Assembly (NCBI RefSeq): GCF_046630445.1
Contig: NC_092342.1
Coordinates: forward strand, 81,456,001 to 81,520,000
Source: Rutidosis leptorrhynchoides
Lineage: Eukaryota > Streptophyta > Magnoliopsida > Asterales > Asteraceae
Direction: 5' to 3'
DNA length: 64,000 nt
The position numbers were made by a program, and so were the translations under genes. This document shows positions 1 to 12,098 of this stretch, piece by piece. The notes below the pieces were generated by a model, which ran no database searches, was not told the origin of the DNA, and worked only from the letters and a program-made list of their open reading frames with translations. Numbering within the stretch: position 1 is the first letter of the stretch; every line of letters begins with the position of its first letter.

Positions 1-2411
1 TGAATTTTTGAACGTCCTTTCGTACAATTTAATATCTTGTACTTTGCGTTTCGCTGCTCGTACTCTTGTAACTTTTAGACGTTTCTCATCAATAAATTGA
101 ACCACTTGGATTGTACTTTGTACTTTTTAGTGTTTTGGTCATTTGCGTCTTCAAATCATCGAATCTATCTTTTTTCTTTACCTTTTATTATTTAAACGAA
201 TATCACTTGTAAATAGAACAATTGCAACCAAAAGCTTGTCTTTCTTGAAGGATAATGTTATGAAATATATGTTCGTTTTTAGCATTATCAAATATTCCCA
301 CACTTGGGCGTTGCTTGTCCTCAAGCAATATAGAACTTGAATATAACTTTACTAGAGTCACTTCTTTATTCTTCACACTTTGTACATCAGTGATTTTAAT
401 ACGGCGGTATGAACAATGGTAGTAACATTGTGATTTACAGTCTCACATGACTATAAAAATTTAGATCCTTTAGGAAATTGGATCTTTATGAAAATATTTG
501 ATCTTTTGAAAATTCAATATAGCTTTTACCCTAGATAAGTTTTTCGGAATAACCCTTCACCGGTATTTGCAAAATATTCTTGTGGGTTTTGTGAGTTTCA
601 GATTTGGAAATTTTAGCTCAAAACTTGCGGTTTTTTGTCACCCACTTGCTAACCTTGTATTAGGAAAGCAACACGTCCAGTATACTTGTTCCGTATATTA
701 CCTTTCAGTAAACTACCTTCCGGTTGTAAAGGAAAGCGTTAAACAAGCAACTGTTAAGGCAATGTCTAATGACATGCTTTTGATTATGGTCCATAACGTG
801 TAGGATGTAATTACTATCCTTTGTAGGAGCACTAGTAAATATCACCCTATAATTTTTCGGTCTGGCACAAGGTCCTGTCTTCGACCATGCTATGCAACCA
901 TCGTTCTTACGGTTGACACCCGATTTGGTTCAGGTGACCTAATGAATTCCAGGTGAATTCCTAAGATTTTACGTTCAATGGTAATGAACGCATTGAAAAT
1001 GGGTTTTCAGAAAACAAATCGGTTTGTAATTTGATCAAAATATTTTCTCGTTCAAGCTCGAGTTTAGATATCATCGAATTCCATGAGTTTGAATTCTCAA
1101 TCTTTAAGGTCAATCTCAAAGGATTGAGTAATATCAGGCTTAAAAGCTGATTTTTAATCTTTAAGTAGATTATACTTTCTGGGATCTGATTCATTAGTCT
1201 TATAAGCTAATTTGTATGGTGCCCCCCCATTGTACGAGACAGATCCTCTCATGGTTAGGATAAGTCTGACCACTTGGCGACCCTGTTTGATGCTGAGGTC
1301 CGTGGATTTCCAGCTGATTTTCGAGAAAACTTTTCAAGGTTTTTCGTAGACTCTACAACTGGTCTGGATGACAACTTCCTGACTGAAATCAAGAAGCGCG
1401 TATCTTTTCCTCGGAAGACTTTACTTTCTTTTAAATCAAGTGGCACATTTCTTTCAAATATATTATAAGAAATTGGGTAAAACTGATTAAAATCGTCCAA
1501 AACAAAAGTACCTTCAATTATTTGTACAAAAATTTGTGATATATGATTTAAATAACTTGGTAAATTTTTTCCACACTTGGCTTTTATATTTCTTTCTTTG
1601 CCTTTTTATTCTCTTCTATTCCATTTTAAATGAATTCAAGCATTTTGGGTTGTTTCTCAGTTTATGTCCTTTTCGAGGTAACAATAATTTCAGTGTTAGC
1701 ACCTAGTTTTATCGTTCATAAATATGTATAAACATGATTTTGAGTTCATTTAGTTAAAAAAAAATTAAAAATTTTACTAGAAGTGGGTAGTCAGTATATA
1801 AGACTAGGGCTGTTCTTTATTATCAGAGAGCACTAGATTCTAATACAACTACTGCGTTACTAGTAAATTTAACGGTGGCTATTAAACCAAGTGTATAAGT
1901 CAAAAAAAAAAAATTAAAACCGAAAGAATTTAATCCTTTCCCACACTTAAGATCTTGCAATGCCATCATTTGCAAGAAATTAGTAACAATTTAAATTATT
2001 GAGGGTGATTAGCGTAAAAAAATGATTAAATTTTACCAAAGTTTCCAAACATATTGTTGTTTGTTTGAATGATAAATGGTGCACATCATTTGTTCATTCC
2101 TGCAGTTGTTATATCACATTTATTTTTCGTCTTGTTGTCAAAATTAGTTGCTTTTGCTGAACTTATTGCCAGTTTTTGAAAATGCGCTGTTTTACCCTGT
2201 TGTGTACATGAGATAAAATACATACAATACAAATATAAACATGCATGGTATTTTGAAATGGGACTTAATATCCCACTTTCAATTTACAAAAATGAAATAT
2301 TAGTACAAAATAATAAAAATGTTAAACATTACATAAAAGTATCAAAATGTTAAATGTTTAACATAAATAGATAAAAATAATAAAAGATAAGAAATCACCA
2401 ATTGTTGAACA
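1..2411 (-). other. 3' non-coding region of element A
   Basis: No gene is supported. Short ORFs at 143-340, 567-803, 961-1194 and 1255-1500 have no recognisable domain and overlap each other on both strands. The block TTCCCACACTT recurs (near 296, 1568 and 1937), as it does at 6174 and 6506, linking this DNA to the rest of element A. No LTR boundary was found, so the 3' LTR is taken to be further left. Confidence 0.5.
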
Positions 2412-3900
2412 CTATTGATTTGGATAGGGATTCCAGTTCATATCATCGCTCGGGTTCCATGGTTGGTGATAGGTGTCCTGATAGGCTTGATTAGGGTCGT
2501 ACAGGTTAAAGGGTGGTCGCATGTCGGGCTGATGTGGTGGATAAAAAGCAGGCCGAGTCTGGATGTAGTTATGTGGTACCTGATATGATAGCTGGCTCAT
2601 GATTTGGTACTGATGAACTTACCAGCTATCGTGTTAGCGTTACCTGGATTGCTCATACTCATTTGCGGATCTCCACTGCTCATACTGATGATGCCTAGCC
2701 TGGTTATTCATTTCCACCTCATCTACATGCTGGAAGACATCAGCATAACTATCCCTAATGACATCCCTAATGTCATCTGCTTCCTCCATCTTCTCATCCG
2801 AACCCCTCTCTCCCTGTGGATGGGTGCCTTGATATGGTATTGGCATATTGTGCCTCTGTTTTAGTACCTTTGCACCTTGATAAACTTGTAAACCTATAGT
2901 ATCGGTTTGTTCCTCAACCACCATCATTGGACCCCCGTGTTCCCTATCTACACCTAAATACTCTCCAATGAGAGTAACAAAAATTCCTCCTCCTATTATT
3001 CTCCCGTCCTGTATACCTTCCACAACTTTGGACAAATAATACCCAATACAGTAGGGGATATTAACAAAGCCTCTAGTGTCTCGAATGCACTTAAGGTAGA
3101 ATAAATCGTTTAGGGTCACTTTCTCCTTGTTTCTACCTCTTTGTGTAATCGAGTTTGCTAAAAATCTATGAATTATGCGAAGCTCTGCCTTATTAATATC
3201 TAAATAGCAGTGTCTTCCTCCCCATGTAAATACATTAAAATTTGACATACGCCTCCATATGGCGTTAGCGTCAAAATCTCTATCTACCCTCTCACCTTGA
3301 TAAATTAAAGCTGTACAATTAGGTGATAATAATTCAGCGGGGGTGTAAATCTGTAAAGCTCTAGCCATGTCTATCATAGACATCCTGTACATCCTACCTC
3401 CAATTAAAAATCTAAGAAAAGTCTTATCGTCTAACCTATCTACATCCTTATTTAAGGCTATAGTACTCATTAGCTCCTTATATACATGCCTACGAGTGGT
3501 AAATAAACGTTCCCAATCAGGAAAAGAAGAGTTGCCATACCTTTGGATTAGTAATAGCCTAACTGAGTTAGCTAGATTGACCCTTTCCAAAGGCTCCTAA
3601 TCTGTTACCCTTGGTATTTCCACATTTTTGGTGCAAAGCTTAAATTTGTTACGTTGGTACTTTGGGTTATCTCTCCAGCTTCTATCAAATCTTAGATTGG
3701 GATGTAACTCCTGTTCATGAATTCTTGAGTGTTCTATTACATGGTGAACAGGAAATATTATGTAGGCAATAAAAAATTGTGGTTCTGGTTCATAGTATGG
3801 CACGTGTTAATCATAATGTTATTGTTGTTCAGGTTGTGGTTCCGGTTGCGGTTCTTGATCAGGTTCTTGTTCAGGTTGTCTAGACGATGATGCACCATCC
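2412..3900 (-). pseudogene. Athila ORF1-like protein relic (position of the env-like ORF)
   Basis: A single minus-strand frame (all pieces in phase) runs from about 3900 to 2412. It begins with a Gln/Glu/Pro repeat (QPEQEPDQEPQPEPQ) and is broken by TAA codons near 3815-3826 and a TAG at 3597-3599. A 316-codon open stretch (3590-2640) follows, with FLRFLIGGRMYRMSMIDMA, WRRMSNFNVFTWGG and LNDLFYLKCIRDT, which I recognise as the Athila ORF1 family of plant retrotransposons. Three more stops near 2640-2622 precede a Tyr/Pro/Gln-rich tail. It lies between pol and the 3' LTR, where Athila elements carry an env-like ORF. I see no signal peptide or clear membrane segment, so an envelope role is not supported here. 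The protein's function is not established. Confidence 0.75.
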
Positions 3901-5629
3901 GTATCTGTATTTCTCTGCAAAACACATTAAACACAAAATTTGTGCATCCAAATATGCATTAGTGTTAGCAAAATAACAAATTAAAACAATTACAATAACA
4001 TGTTTAATCCATATTAAACTTACACTCATTTTCATATTTTTATCAATTCTACAATTTTTCAAATAAGCATATATGAAAATGTATACAAAGTTCATAAGCA
4101 TTCAACTCAAATAACATGTTAAAATAACCATTACCAGCAATTAAACAAGTTTCAAATGGCATTCATATCAAAATAATCAAGTTCATGAATTTTAGACTTA
4201 AAAAGTCCACTTTGATGTTCAAAAATCATGTTTAGGATCAAAGTTTGGATCATTTAGCAACCTAAACATGTTACACTACAAAAATCGGCCATAACCTGTT
4301 TATATCAAAAAGCCCCAATTTGCTCAAGAACACAAACCCTAGATTTCTAAAAATTTCGAAGTTTAAGGCTTCAAATCATGACAAATAGCATCAATTTAGG
4401 TTATACAAGCATAATATACTAACAATTTAACTCTAATTAAGCTAGAAATTATCAAAATTAAATTGGGTAAAAATTTACTCAAGAACACTATAATTCGAAT
4501 TTAAAGAGTTTTAGGGGTGGAATCAATACCTTCTTTGAAAAGCTTCTGAACAAACGCATGATTAGAGCAGATTATAGCAAGAAATTTGGTTGATTTTGAT
4601 AAAAAAATTGAAGATTTGAGGTGATTATGTGTGTATTTGTTCGTGAATGTGTGTGTAAATGTGGGGAGACAGAGAGCAGCTCGACTGCCTTTTGAATCTG
4701 TCCAGTTTTTTTAGTCCATGCGATCGCATGGTGGTATAGGGTAAATCCCATGCGATCGCATGGGTTCCCTAATTTTTTTTATATAAAAACTTTAACTTAT
4801 AAAACAAATAATTACTTAATTTAAAATTTTGTTTCTTTTTAGATTGAGGGCGTTTCGGTACGTTTACCTAGTTCGTCCCTCGACAAAATTTTAAAATTTG
4901 TCATTTTAAAGCGGTCGTTTTAAAAGCAAAGATTTTTTTGGTTTTTTAATGTTTTTGGCATACTTTAGATCAATAAAAATTAAAAAATAATGATAATAAA
5001 ATTTCTTGTCCCGCCCTTGGGTAAAGCAATTTCGGTTCAACGACCTAGTCTTCAACTCACGACGAATTTTAGAAATCAATTTTTTTTAACTTAATGAAAT
5101 AAAGTACATTTTTGTTTTTAAATTCACACCAAACTTAAATTTAAAATGCATAAAATTTCATATAAATATTATTACTTTTTCAAACTTACATTTAAAATAA
5201 TATAGTTATATATTAATTTTAAAAAACAAGGTAAAAATAAAAATAAAAATCTTTTTGGTCTTTTATCCCACTTTAATCAATCAAATATTATCAAAAATAT
5301 GCGTCCCTCTTTTGGGTAAAGTAATTTCGGCTATATTACCTAGTTTTACTCCTGACGAATTTCTGAAATATTTTGAATTGATTGATTAAAGATATTTATA
5401 CCTTATGAATAAACGGTAAATTTTGCAGTGATGCATTAAATTTTTGTACGATATCAATAATTTCGGTTTCGCATACCTAATTTTATTGAATATCAATTTA
5501 ATACTTTATAGCGAACGATTCAGCATTTATTATCAAAAGGTTAAAATAAATAAAAACAAATAAAAACTGTACATACTTACCTATGAGATAGAATTCTCAG
5601 AGACCTGCTTTAGTCGACTCATATGAGAG
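3901..5629 (-). other. Non-coding internal region of element A with repeated blocks and palindromes
   Basis: I see no supported ORF in this 1.7 kb. The DNA is AT-rich. Three diverged blocks of the form TTGGGTAAAG-AATTTCGG-...-ACCTAG-...-GACGAATTT recur near 4850, 5010 and 5300, and a weaker one near 5460, which suggests an old tandem array. Two long CG-rich palindromes occur at 4716-4764 (separate entry). The short ORF at 3880-4101 is probably chance. Confidence 0.5.
4716..4764. repeat. Paired perfect palindromes CCATGCGATCGCATGG
   Basis: The 16-bp CCATGCGATCGCATGG at 4716-4731 and the 18-bp CCCATGCGATCGCATGGG at 4747-4764 are both exact palindromes, with a 15-bp spacer. They are GC-rich islands in AT-rich DNA. 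The biological role is unknown. Confidence 0.9.
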
Positions 5630-6013
5630 TCATTCGATTTGGTTTTCCATAGCTACATAAGCGTAACCTCTAAATTTCAATAACTTTTCTTCTAAACATA
5701 TGAACGGTCCTTCTCTGCATAGAGTAACGAACTCGGTATTGGAATGTGTTTGATTGTTCAAACATTTCCCTTCGTGTGACCATTTTCCGCATTTATGACA
5801 TCTTTCAAGGTGTCATGCTCTTCTTTTTGTTGCTAATTTTGATTTTCCTTTACCAAAATGTGTCTTATGATGATTCTTCCTGAGTTCTTTCCTCACTTCG
5901 TCCATTTTGCCTCTTATGAATGATACCAGTTCACTCGGGAAGATGTTATTATTACGTTTAGTAATCATAGCATGTAGTAGTAGACCATGGTTCAGATCAA
6001 AGGAATTCTTCAT
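5630..6013 (-). pseudogene. Small ORF with a zinc-knuckle-like motif, element A
   Basis: The frame starts at ATG 6013, has one TGA at 5813-5815 and reads on to TGA at 5630-5632. The first 66 residues are basic, especially at the C-terminal side. Just after the internal stop comes CHKCGKWSHEGKC, which resembles a CCHC zinc knuckle with X3 before the last Cys. About 45 further residues follow, including a YAYVAMENQIE ending. It lies between the second protease-like domain and the long non-coding region. The pattern suggests a nucleic-acid-binding accessory protein, but the function is unknown and this copy is broken. Confidence 0.5.
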
Positions 6014-6354
6014 CTCGTAAAACCTAAAAGAAATAAAAATTCAGAATGGAGGGAGAAGACTAATTCTTTAGGGTCTGCTAGGGAAAGACCATTCGGATTC
6101 CATTTTCGAGAACTACATGAAAACAGAACATCTAACTCTAACAGAAATTCATAATCTTAAAAAAATTTGAATCTTCCCACACTTAGTTAGCCGTGGTATC
6201 GAAATTGTGATTAATCTTCATTATTAACTTCAATTGGACCATCAACAACTTTCATATCTCTGACTTTTCCTTTAAGCCATTTGTTGATTTCCTCTGTAAC
6301 ATTTACAAATTCAATTAACATCGCCTTTTCTTTATGCGACAAATTGGATACTAA

Positions 6355-7388
6355 TCAGTTACATAACTTAAAGTTCCCCTTAATCCTAGCATCTTGAATC
6401 CATTTATAAAATTTCTTCATTGAACTGTTAAAAACGGGTTCATCTAATTTCGTATCAATAACGGGGTTCTTTGTTATCGGGTTATCATTAGGTGTTTCTT
6501 CATCTTCCCCACACTTAGGCATTTTTATTGGTTCAACAGTTTTGGTTGGTGGAAATCTAAACTTTCGGTTCACAAAGGTGACCGATTTGTTACCATAAGT
6601 GTCATTCTACCTTCTCTAACATTAAAGAACGCCTCGGTGGTTGCTAAAAATGGGAGACCTAAAATTAGAGGAATATCAAGGTCTTCCTCCATATTAATAA
6701 CTATGAAATTTGCAACAAAGGTCAAACTTCCCACTTTAACAAGTAAATTATTGGCTATTCCAACTGGGTGTTTAATGGTTTGATCAAATAATTGAACACC
6801 TATTCTAGTTGGTCTTAATTTACCCACACCTAATCTTTTGTATAAGGAAAGAGGCATAACGTTTGCACTTGCTCCTAAATCTGCGAGCCCATTATATATA
6901 ATACCATCATTAAGCAAGTAAGAAATGATAAATTCCCCTGGGTCTCCTACTTTAGTAAGTAGAGTTGGTTTATTACCCTTTTCTGGGTGATCTTTTCTTT
7001 GTTCTTTCACTTCTACTTGAACTTCTTGTTCACATTTTACCCCTTTTCTTGGAATAGGAGGTTTATATAGAAATTCTTCTTCATTGCTCCAATTTGAAGC
7101 CTCTCTTTTTTCCAATTTTGGTTTTTCATATGTCGTTGATAATATATTTATGTTTTCATTCTGAGGGTTTTCTTGGGTGGTGAAATTATGATTAACTTCA
7201 TTGTCAACTTCCCTCAGACCATGAATATAGTGTTTAACTCTGTGACCATTAACTTTAAATTCAATCCCATTTGAATTTATCAATTCTATTGTTCCATATG
7301 GGAAAACTCTTTTGACTATAAATGGTCCAGACCATCTTGATTTCAATTTTCCAGGAAATAGCTTGAATGGACCCATAAAGTCAACACC
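6355..7388 (-). pseudogene. Integrase C-terminal module fused to a second aspartic-protease-like domain
   Basis: The frame continues from the integrase N-terminus: GVDFMGPF, the beginning of the catalytic core, is joined directly to [15 protein letters not shown], the GPF module of the C-terminal domain. The whole DDE core is therefore absent and the join keeps the frame. After the GPF module (to about 7180) comes an acidic/basic linker. A second retropepsin-like domain then follows (about 6960-6600), with [19 protein letters not shown] and [11 protein letters not shown]. It is similar in order and spacing to the protease in the main polyprotein but clearly diverged from it. A one-base loss near 6600 shifts the frame (stop at 6570). 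The downstream frame continues to 6355 as a Pro/Lys/Glu-rich tail. Whether the second domain ever worked as a protease is not known. Confidence 0.8.
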
Positions 7389-7910
7389 TCAAACGTCGAA
7401 TACTTCACATACTTGAATGACATTTTGTGGCATTTCATCACGTTGACTTATTTTTTCGGCCCTTTGACAAGCATCACAGGATTTACAAAGAAGGTGTGCG
7501 TCTTTGAAAATTGTAGTCCAATAGAATCCAGCGTCATAAACTTTTCTTGCTGTAAGTTGAGGCCCATAATGCCATCCTGTTGGTCCTGTGTGACAATGGT
7601 TTAAGATTTGACTAGCTTCATCTCCGAATACGCATCGGCGTATTATTCTATCGGGAGAACTTTTGAATAAATGTGGATCTTCCCAAAAATAGTGTTTTAT
7701 ATCACTAAAGAATTTCTTTTGTTTTTGGTACGACAACCCTTTTTTAAGAAATCCGCATACTAAGTAGTTTGCATAGTCTGCAAACCATGGAATTTCATTA
7801 TAATCGATTTTCAATAGATATTCATCAGGAAAGTTGTCTTGTATAGCCGATTCATTTAGAACTTCTAATTCGGGATTTTCAAGACGAGAAACATGATCAA
7901 CGGCGAGATT
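7389..7910 (-). pseudogene. Integrase N-terminal part (HHCC zinc-binding), element A
   Basis: This region reads on in the same frame as the polyprotein after the TAA at 7911. It contains the end of the RNase H/integrase linker ([10 protein letters not shown]-like) and the integrase zinc-binding region, with [12 protein letters not shown] and [12 protein letters not shown] supplying the His and Cys pairs. A second stop (TGA, 7389-7391) replaces a Trp codon by a G-to-A change at the point where the catalytic core should begin. The neighbouring segment shows that the core itself is missing. Confidence 0.85.
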
Positions 7911-10900
7911 TTATGCTCCCTTTTTGTCTCGGATTTCAATATCTAACTCTTGTAAGAGTAAGATCCAACGGATTAATCGTGGTTTGGCATCTTGTTTTGA
8001 AAATAGGTATCTAAGAGCAGAATGATCAGTATAGACCACCGTTTTAGCTAGAACAAGATATGAACGAAATTTGTCAAAAGCAAAGACAATTGCAAGGAGT
8101 TCTTTTTCAGTAGTTATGTAATTTGTTTGTGTTCCTTGTAACGTCTTACTAGCGTAATAAATAGGTTGAAATCGTTTTTCAATCCTTTGTCCTAAAACGG
8201 CTCCCATTGCAAAATCACTTGCATCGAACATGAGTTCAAATGGCAGATTCCAATTTGGAGTTATCATGATCGGTGCATTAGTGAGTTTTTCTTTAAGAAT
8301 ATTAAAAGATTTGATGCATTCATCCGAAAAGATGAATGGAGCATCTTTTTCTAGGAGTTTATTCATAGGAGTGGCAATTTTAGAAAAATCTTTTATGAAA
8401 CGTCGGTAAAAACCGGCATGCCCTAGAAAACTCCTAACTCCTCTAACATTGGTGGGATGTGGAAGTTTAAGAATTACATCTACTTTAGCTCTATCCACTT
8501 CAATTCCTTCCTTTGAAATTTTATGACTAAGAACGATGCCTTCTTTAACCATGAAATGGCATTTCTCCCTATTAACTACTAGATTTGATTGCTCGCATCT
8601 AATAAGCATTCTTTCAAGATTAACTAGACATGTTTCAAAAGTATCACCGAAGACTGAAAAGTCATCCATGAAAACTTCCATGCATTCTTCTATCATGTAG
8701 TGAAAAATTGCCATCATGCACCTTTGAAAGGTTGCAGGGGCGTTGTAAAGTCCAAATAGCATGCGTTTATAAGCAAAAGTACCATAAGGGCACGTGAATG
8801 TGGTTTTCTCTTGGTCCTCGGGTGCGATTGGAATTTGAAAGTATCCGAAGAAACTGTCAAGAAAACAATAGTAACTATTTCCAGCTAACCTTTCCAACAT
8901 TTGATCAATGAAAGGTAAGGGAAAGTGATCTTTTCTGGTGGCGTCATTTAGTTTTCTATAATCAATACAAACATGCCATCCCGTTACAGTCCTAGTAGGA
9001 ATAAGCTCATCTTTTTCATTTGTGATGACAGTCATGCCACCTTTCTTAGGTACACATTGAACTGGGCTTACCCATGGACTATCAGAGATTGGATAAATTA
9101 AACCTGCATCTAGCAGTTTAATAATTTCCTTCTTAACAACATCTTGCATGTTTGAATTTAGTCTTCGTTGGCGTTGCACATATGTTTTATGACCTTCTTC
9201 CATAAGGATTTTATGTGTGCAATACGAAGGACTTATTCCCTTAATGTCATGAATCTTCCATGCAATAGCTGGTTTATGAGCTTTTAGCACAGAAATGAGT
9301 TGAGATTTTTCATTTTTCGTAAGAGAAGACGATATTATTACAGGTAATTCAGATTCACCATGTAAATAAGCGTATTCCAAATGGTTTGGAAGTGGCTTTA
9401 ACTCTAATATCGGTGGTTCTTCTATCGATGATTTATATCGATATCTGTCTTCCTCTTTTAGCATTTGAAGTTCTTCTATTGTTGGTTCGTAATCATTAGC
9501 CATGAGTGTGGCTAATATTTCAGCTTCATCAATTGGTTCAATTCCTTCTCCTAAAGAACATTCTCCTGTTCCTTTTAACTCTGGAAATTCTTGTAACAAT
9601 TCTGCATGTGAATCTATAGTTTGAATATAATAACATGTATCATCTGCAGATTGCGGTTGTTGCATGGCTCTATCAACAGAAAAGGTAACACTCTCGTCCT
9701 CTATACTTAGGGTCAGTTTCTTACCAAACACGTCTATTATTGCTTTAGCCGTGTTTAAGAATGGTCTTCCTAATATGAGAGGAACTCGAGAATCTTCTTC
9801 CATATCCAGAATAACAAAGTCTACTGGAAATACTAAAGTACCAACTTTAACTAGCATGTTCTCCATTATCCCTCTAGGATATTTTACTGATCGATCTGCT
9901 AGTTGTATGCTTATTCGTGTTGGTTTCAATTCTCCAAGGTCTAGTTCAGCGTATAGTGAATATGGCATTAAATTTGTACTAGCACCTAAGTCTGCCAATG
10001 TTTCTATTAAACTAAGGCTACTCAGAAAACATGGAATTGTGAAACTTCCTGGATCTGATAATTTTCCTGGTAGTTTATTCAACAGCACTGCAGAACAATT
10101 AGCATTCATAGTAACAGCCGAGAGTTCTTCCATTTTCTTTCTATTTGTGATTAGATCTTTCAAGAATTTAGCATATCTTGGCATTCTTGAAATCACATCA
10201 ATGAAAGGAAGGTTGACATTTATTTGTTTAAACATATCCAAGAATTTAGATTGCTCGGCTTCAAGTCTTTCTTTTCTCATTTTACTCAGGTAAGGAAGCG
10301 GTGGTTGGTATGGTTTAACATAAGGCTTTGCCTTAACTGTGTTATCTTCATTAACCTTTTCAACTACCGGTTCTTTTTCCTTATCTTGCTCAGACTGTGG
10401 TGCCTGTGTAGTAGGAATAGAGTCATCAGAAATTACAGGCATTTCAGGTGGTTTAAGTGTGATACCACTTCTTGTGGTAATGGCTTTAGCTGTTTCATTT
10501 CGGGGGTTAGCATTTGTATTGCTCGGTAGACTCCCCGGTTTTTTTTCACCGATCAACCTTGCTAGGTTACTTACTTCTTGTTCCAGATTTTGAATTGAAG
10601 CTTGTTGATTTCTATATGCTTGAGCATTTTGTTCATTGGTTTGTTTCTGAGATGTGAAAAACTGCGTTTGAGATTCAACTAGCTTCGACATCATATCTTC
10701 TAAATTTAGCTTTTTATCATCGGTTTGTGATGGTTTATTTGAAAAAATAGGTCTTTGCTGGTTGTAAGTATTATTAGATACTTGTTGATTGCTAGGACCT
10801 TGTTGGTTGTTGTATGGAACATTTCGGTTATAATTTTGATTTTGATTGTAGTTTGGTCTTGGCGGTTGATAATTATTCTGATAATTATTTCCAGGCCTTT

Positions 10901-12098
10901 GATTTATATATGAAACATTCTCTCTTTGTTCCATTGTTTGTTCAATACTGAGACAATCTTTTGTCAAATGTGGTCCTCCACACTGCTCACAACTAATTTG
11001 TATTGTGTGAATATCTTTAGTCATCTTTACCATTCGTCTCTCGAAAGCATCTAACTTCGCGGAAATAGAATCAAAGTCATGGCTAGAATCTACTCTAGCC
11101 GCTTTAGATGATCTAACGATGTCTTTTTCTTGATGCCACTCATGTGAGTGGGAGGCTGTGTTATCAATAATTTTGTAAGCTTCAGTTGCGGTTTTCTTCA
11201 TAATGGAACCACCATCTGCTATATCGATGTCTTTTCGTGTAGTAATGTCGCATCCTTGGTAGAATATTTGTACTATTTGATAAGTATCTAAACCATGTTG
11301 AGGACATCCTCTTAACAACTTCTCGAATCTTGTCCACGCCTCATATAGAGTTTCATTTGGCTTCTGCTTGAACGTAACAATTTCTCCTTGAAGTCTCACG
11401 GCTTTAGATACCGGAAAGAATCTTTTAAGAAATTTTTCAACTAAAACATCCCATGTATCAATCGCCCCTTCAGGTAACGATTCTAACCAATCTTTGGCTT
11501 CTCCCTTTAAAGTCCAGGGAAATAACATGAGATAGATCTGTTCATCCTCAACTTCTCTGATTTTAAATAAAGTACAGATCCTATTAAAGGTACGAAGATG
11601 TTCGTTTGGATCTTCCTTCGGCGTACCACTAAATTGGCACAGATTAGTTACCATGTGTAGGATTTGTCCTTTGATTTCATAATCTGGCACATTAATATCT
11701 GGTTGAGTAATGGCATGACCTTGGCCAGTGCGTGTAGCTCTCATTCGATCTTCCATACTTAGAGGTTCTTGATTTTCAATGATTGAATTTGTTGAATCTG
11801 AATCACTAGAGGATTTTGATTTAATGATTTCTTCCTCGACAATATCTAGTTGTATGATTTGCAGTTCAGGAGGAATGATTAGTGGTTCATGATCTCTAAA
11901 TTGTCCTTGAATATCCTCCGGGTTCTCAATTGTGAGGTTGGGTTCAAAAAATGGATTATTGGAAATTTGAATTGGAGTACTTGGTCGACTAGATGATGAT
12001 TCTAAAGAAAAATCAATGGCGGCAATATTGGCTAGATGTCTTGATCGAGTTACAGGTGGTGAACGTATGAAAGGTGGTGAACGTTTTGCTCGGTGCAT
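7911..12098 (-). pseudogene. gag-protease-RT-RNase H polyprotein, Athila-type (truncated by a stop)
   Basis: This is an uninterrupted 1395-codon frame from ATG 12098. Residues about 1-120 are Ser/Pro-rich and about 130-320 match the Ty3-type gag core (CQFSGTPKEDPNEHL, KEDWLESLP-like). A zinc knuckle, CEQCGGPHLTKDC, lies at 370-382, with CX2CX3HX4C spacing instead of the usual X4 before His. An Asn/Gln-rich linker follows. The aspartic protease motif DLGASTNL is near residue 700. The RT has VCIDYRKLND and the catalytic FMDD (about 1142), and the RNase H has FDASDFAMGAVLG (about 1290) and YTDHSALRYL. The frame ends at TAA (7911-7913) right after the RNase H, in place of the Glu codon expected there. 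The same frame then continues into integrase. Athila assignment comes from the RT block with the long insertion around residues 1010-1040 (ITNEKDELIPTRTVTGW). The polyprotein ATG lies about 510 bases after the leader ORF. Confidence 0.92.

Noticed and set aside
1-2411. 3' LTR of element A
   Set aside because: No inverted TGTGACGACCCG start, no match to the 13550-16602 LTR and no motif before an LTR could be found, so the LTR is taken to be outside the window.
9664-10293. 209-codon plus-strand ORF
   Set aside because: Lies antisense to the protease region of the element A polyprotein, which has clear domain evidence; no conserved domain of its own.
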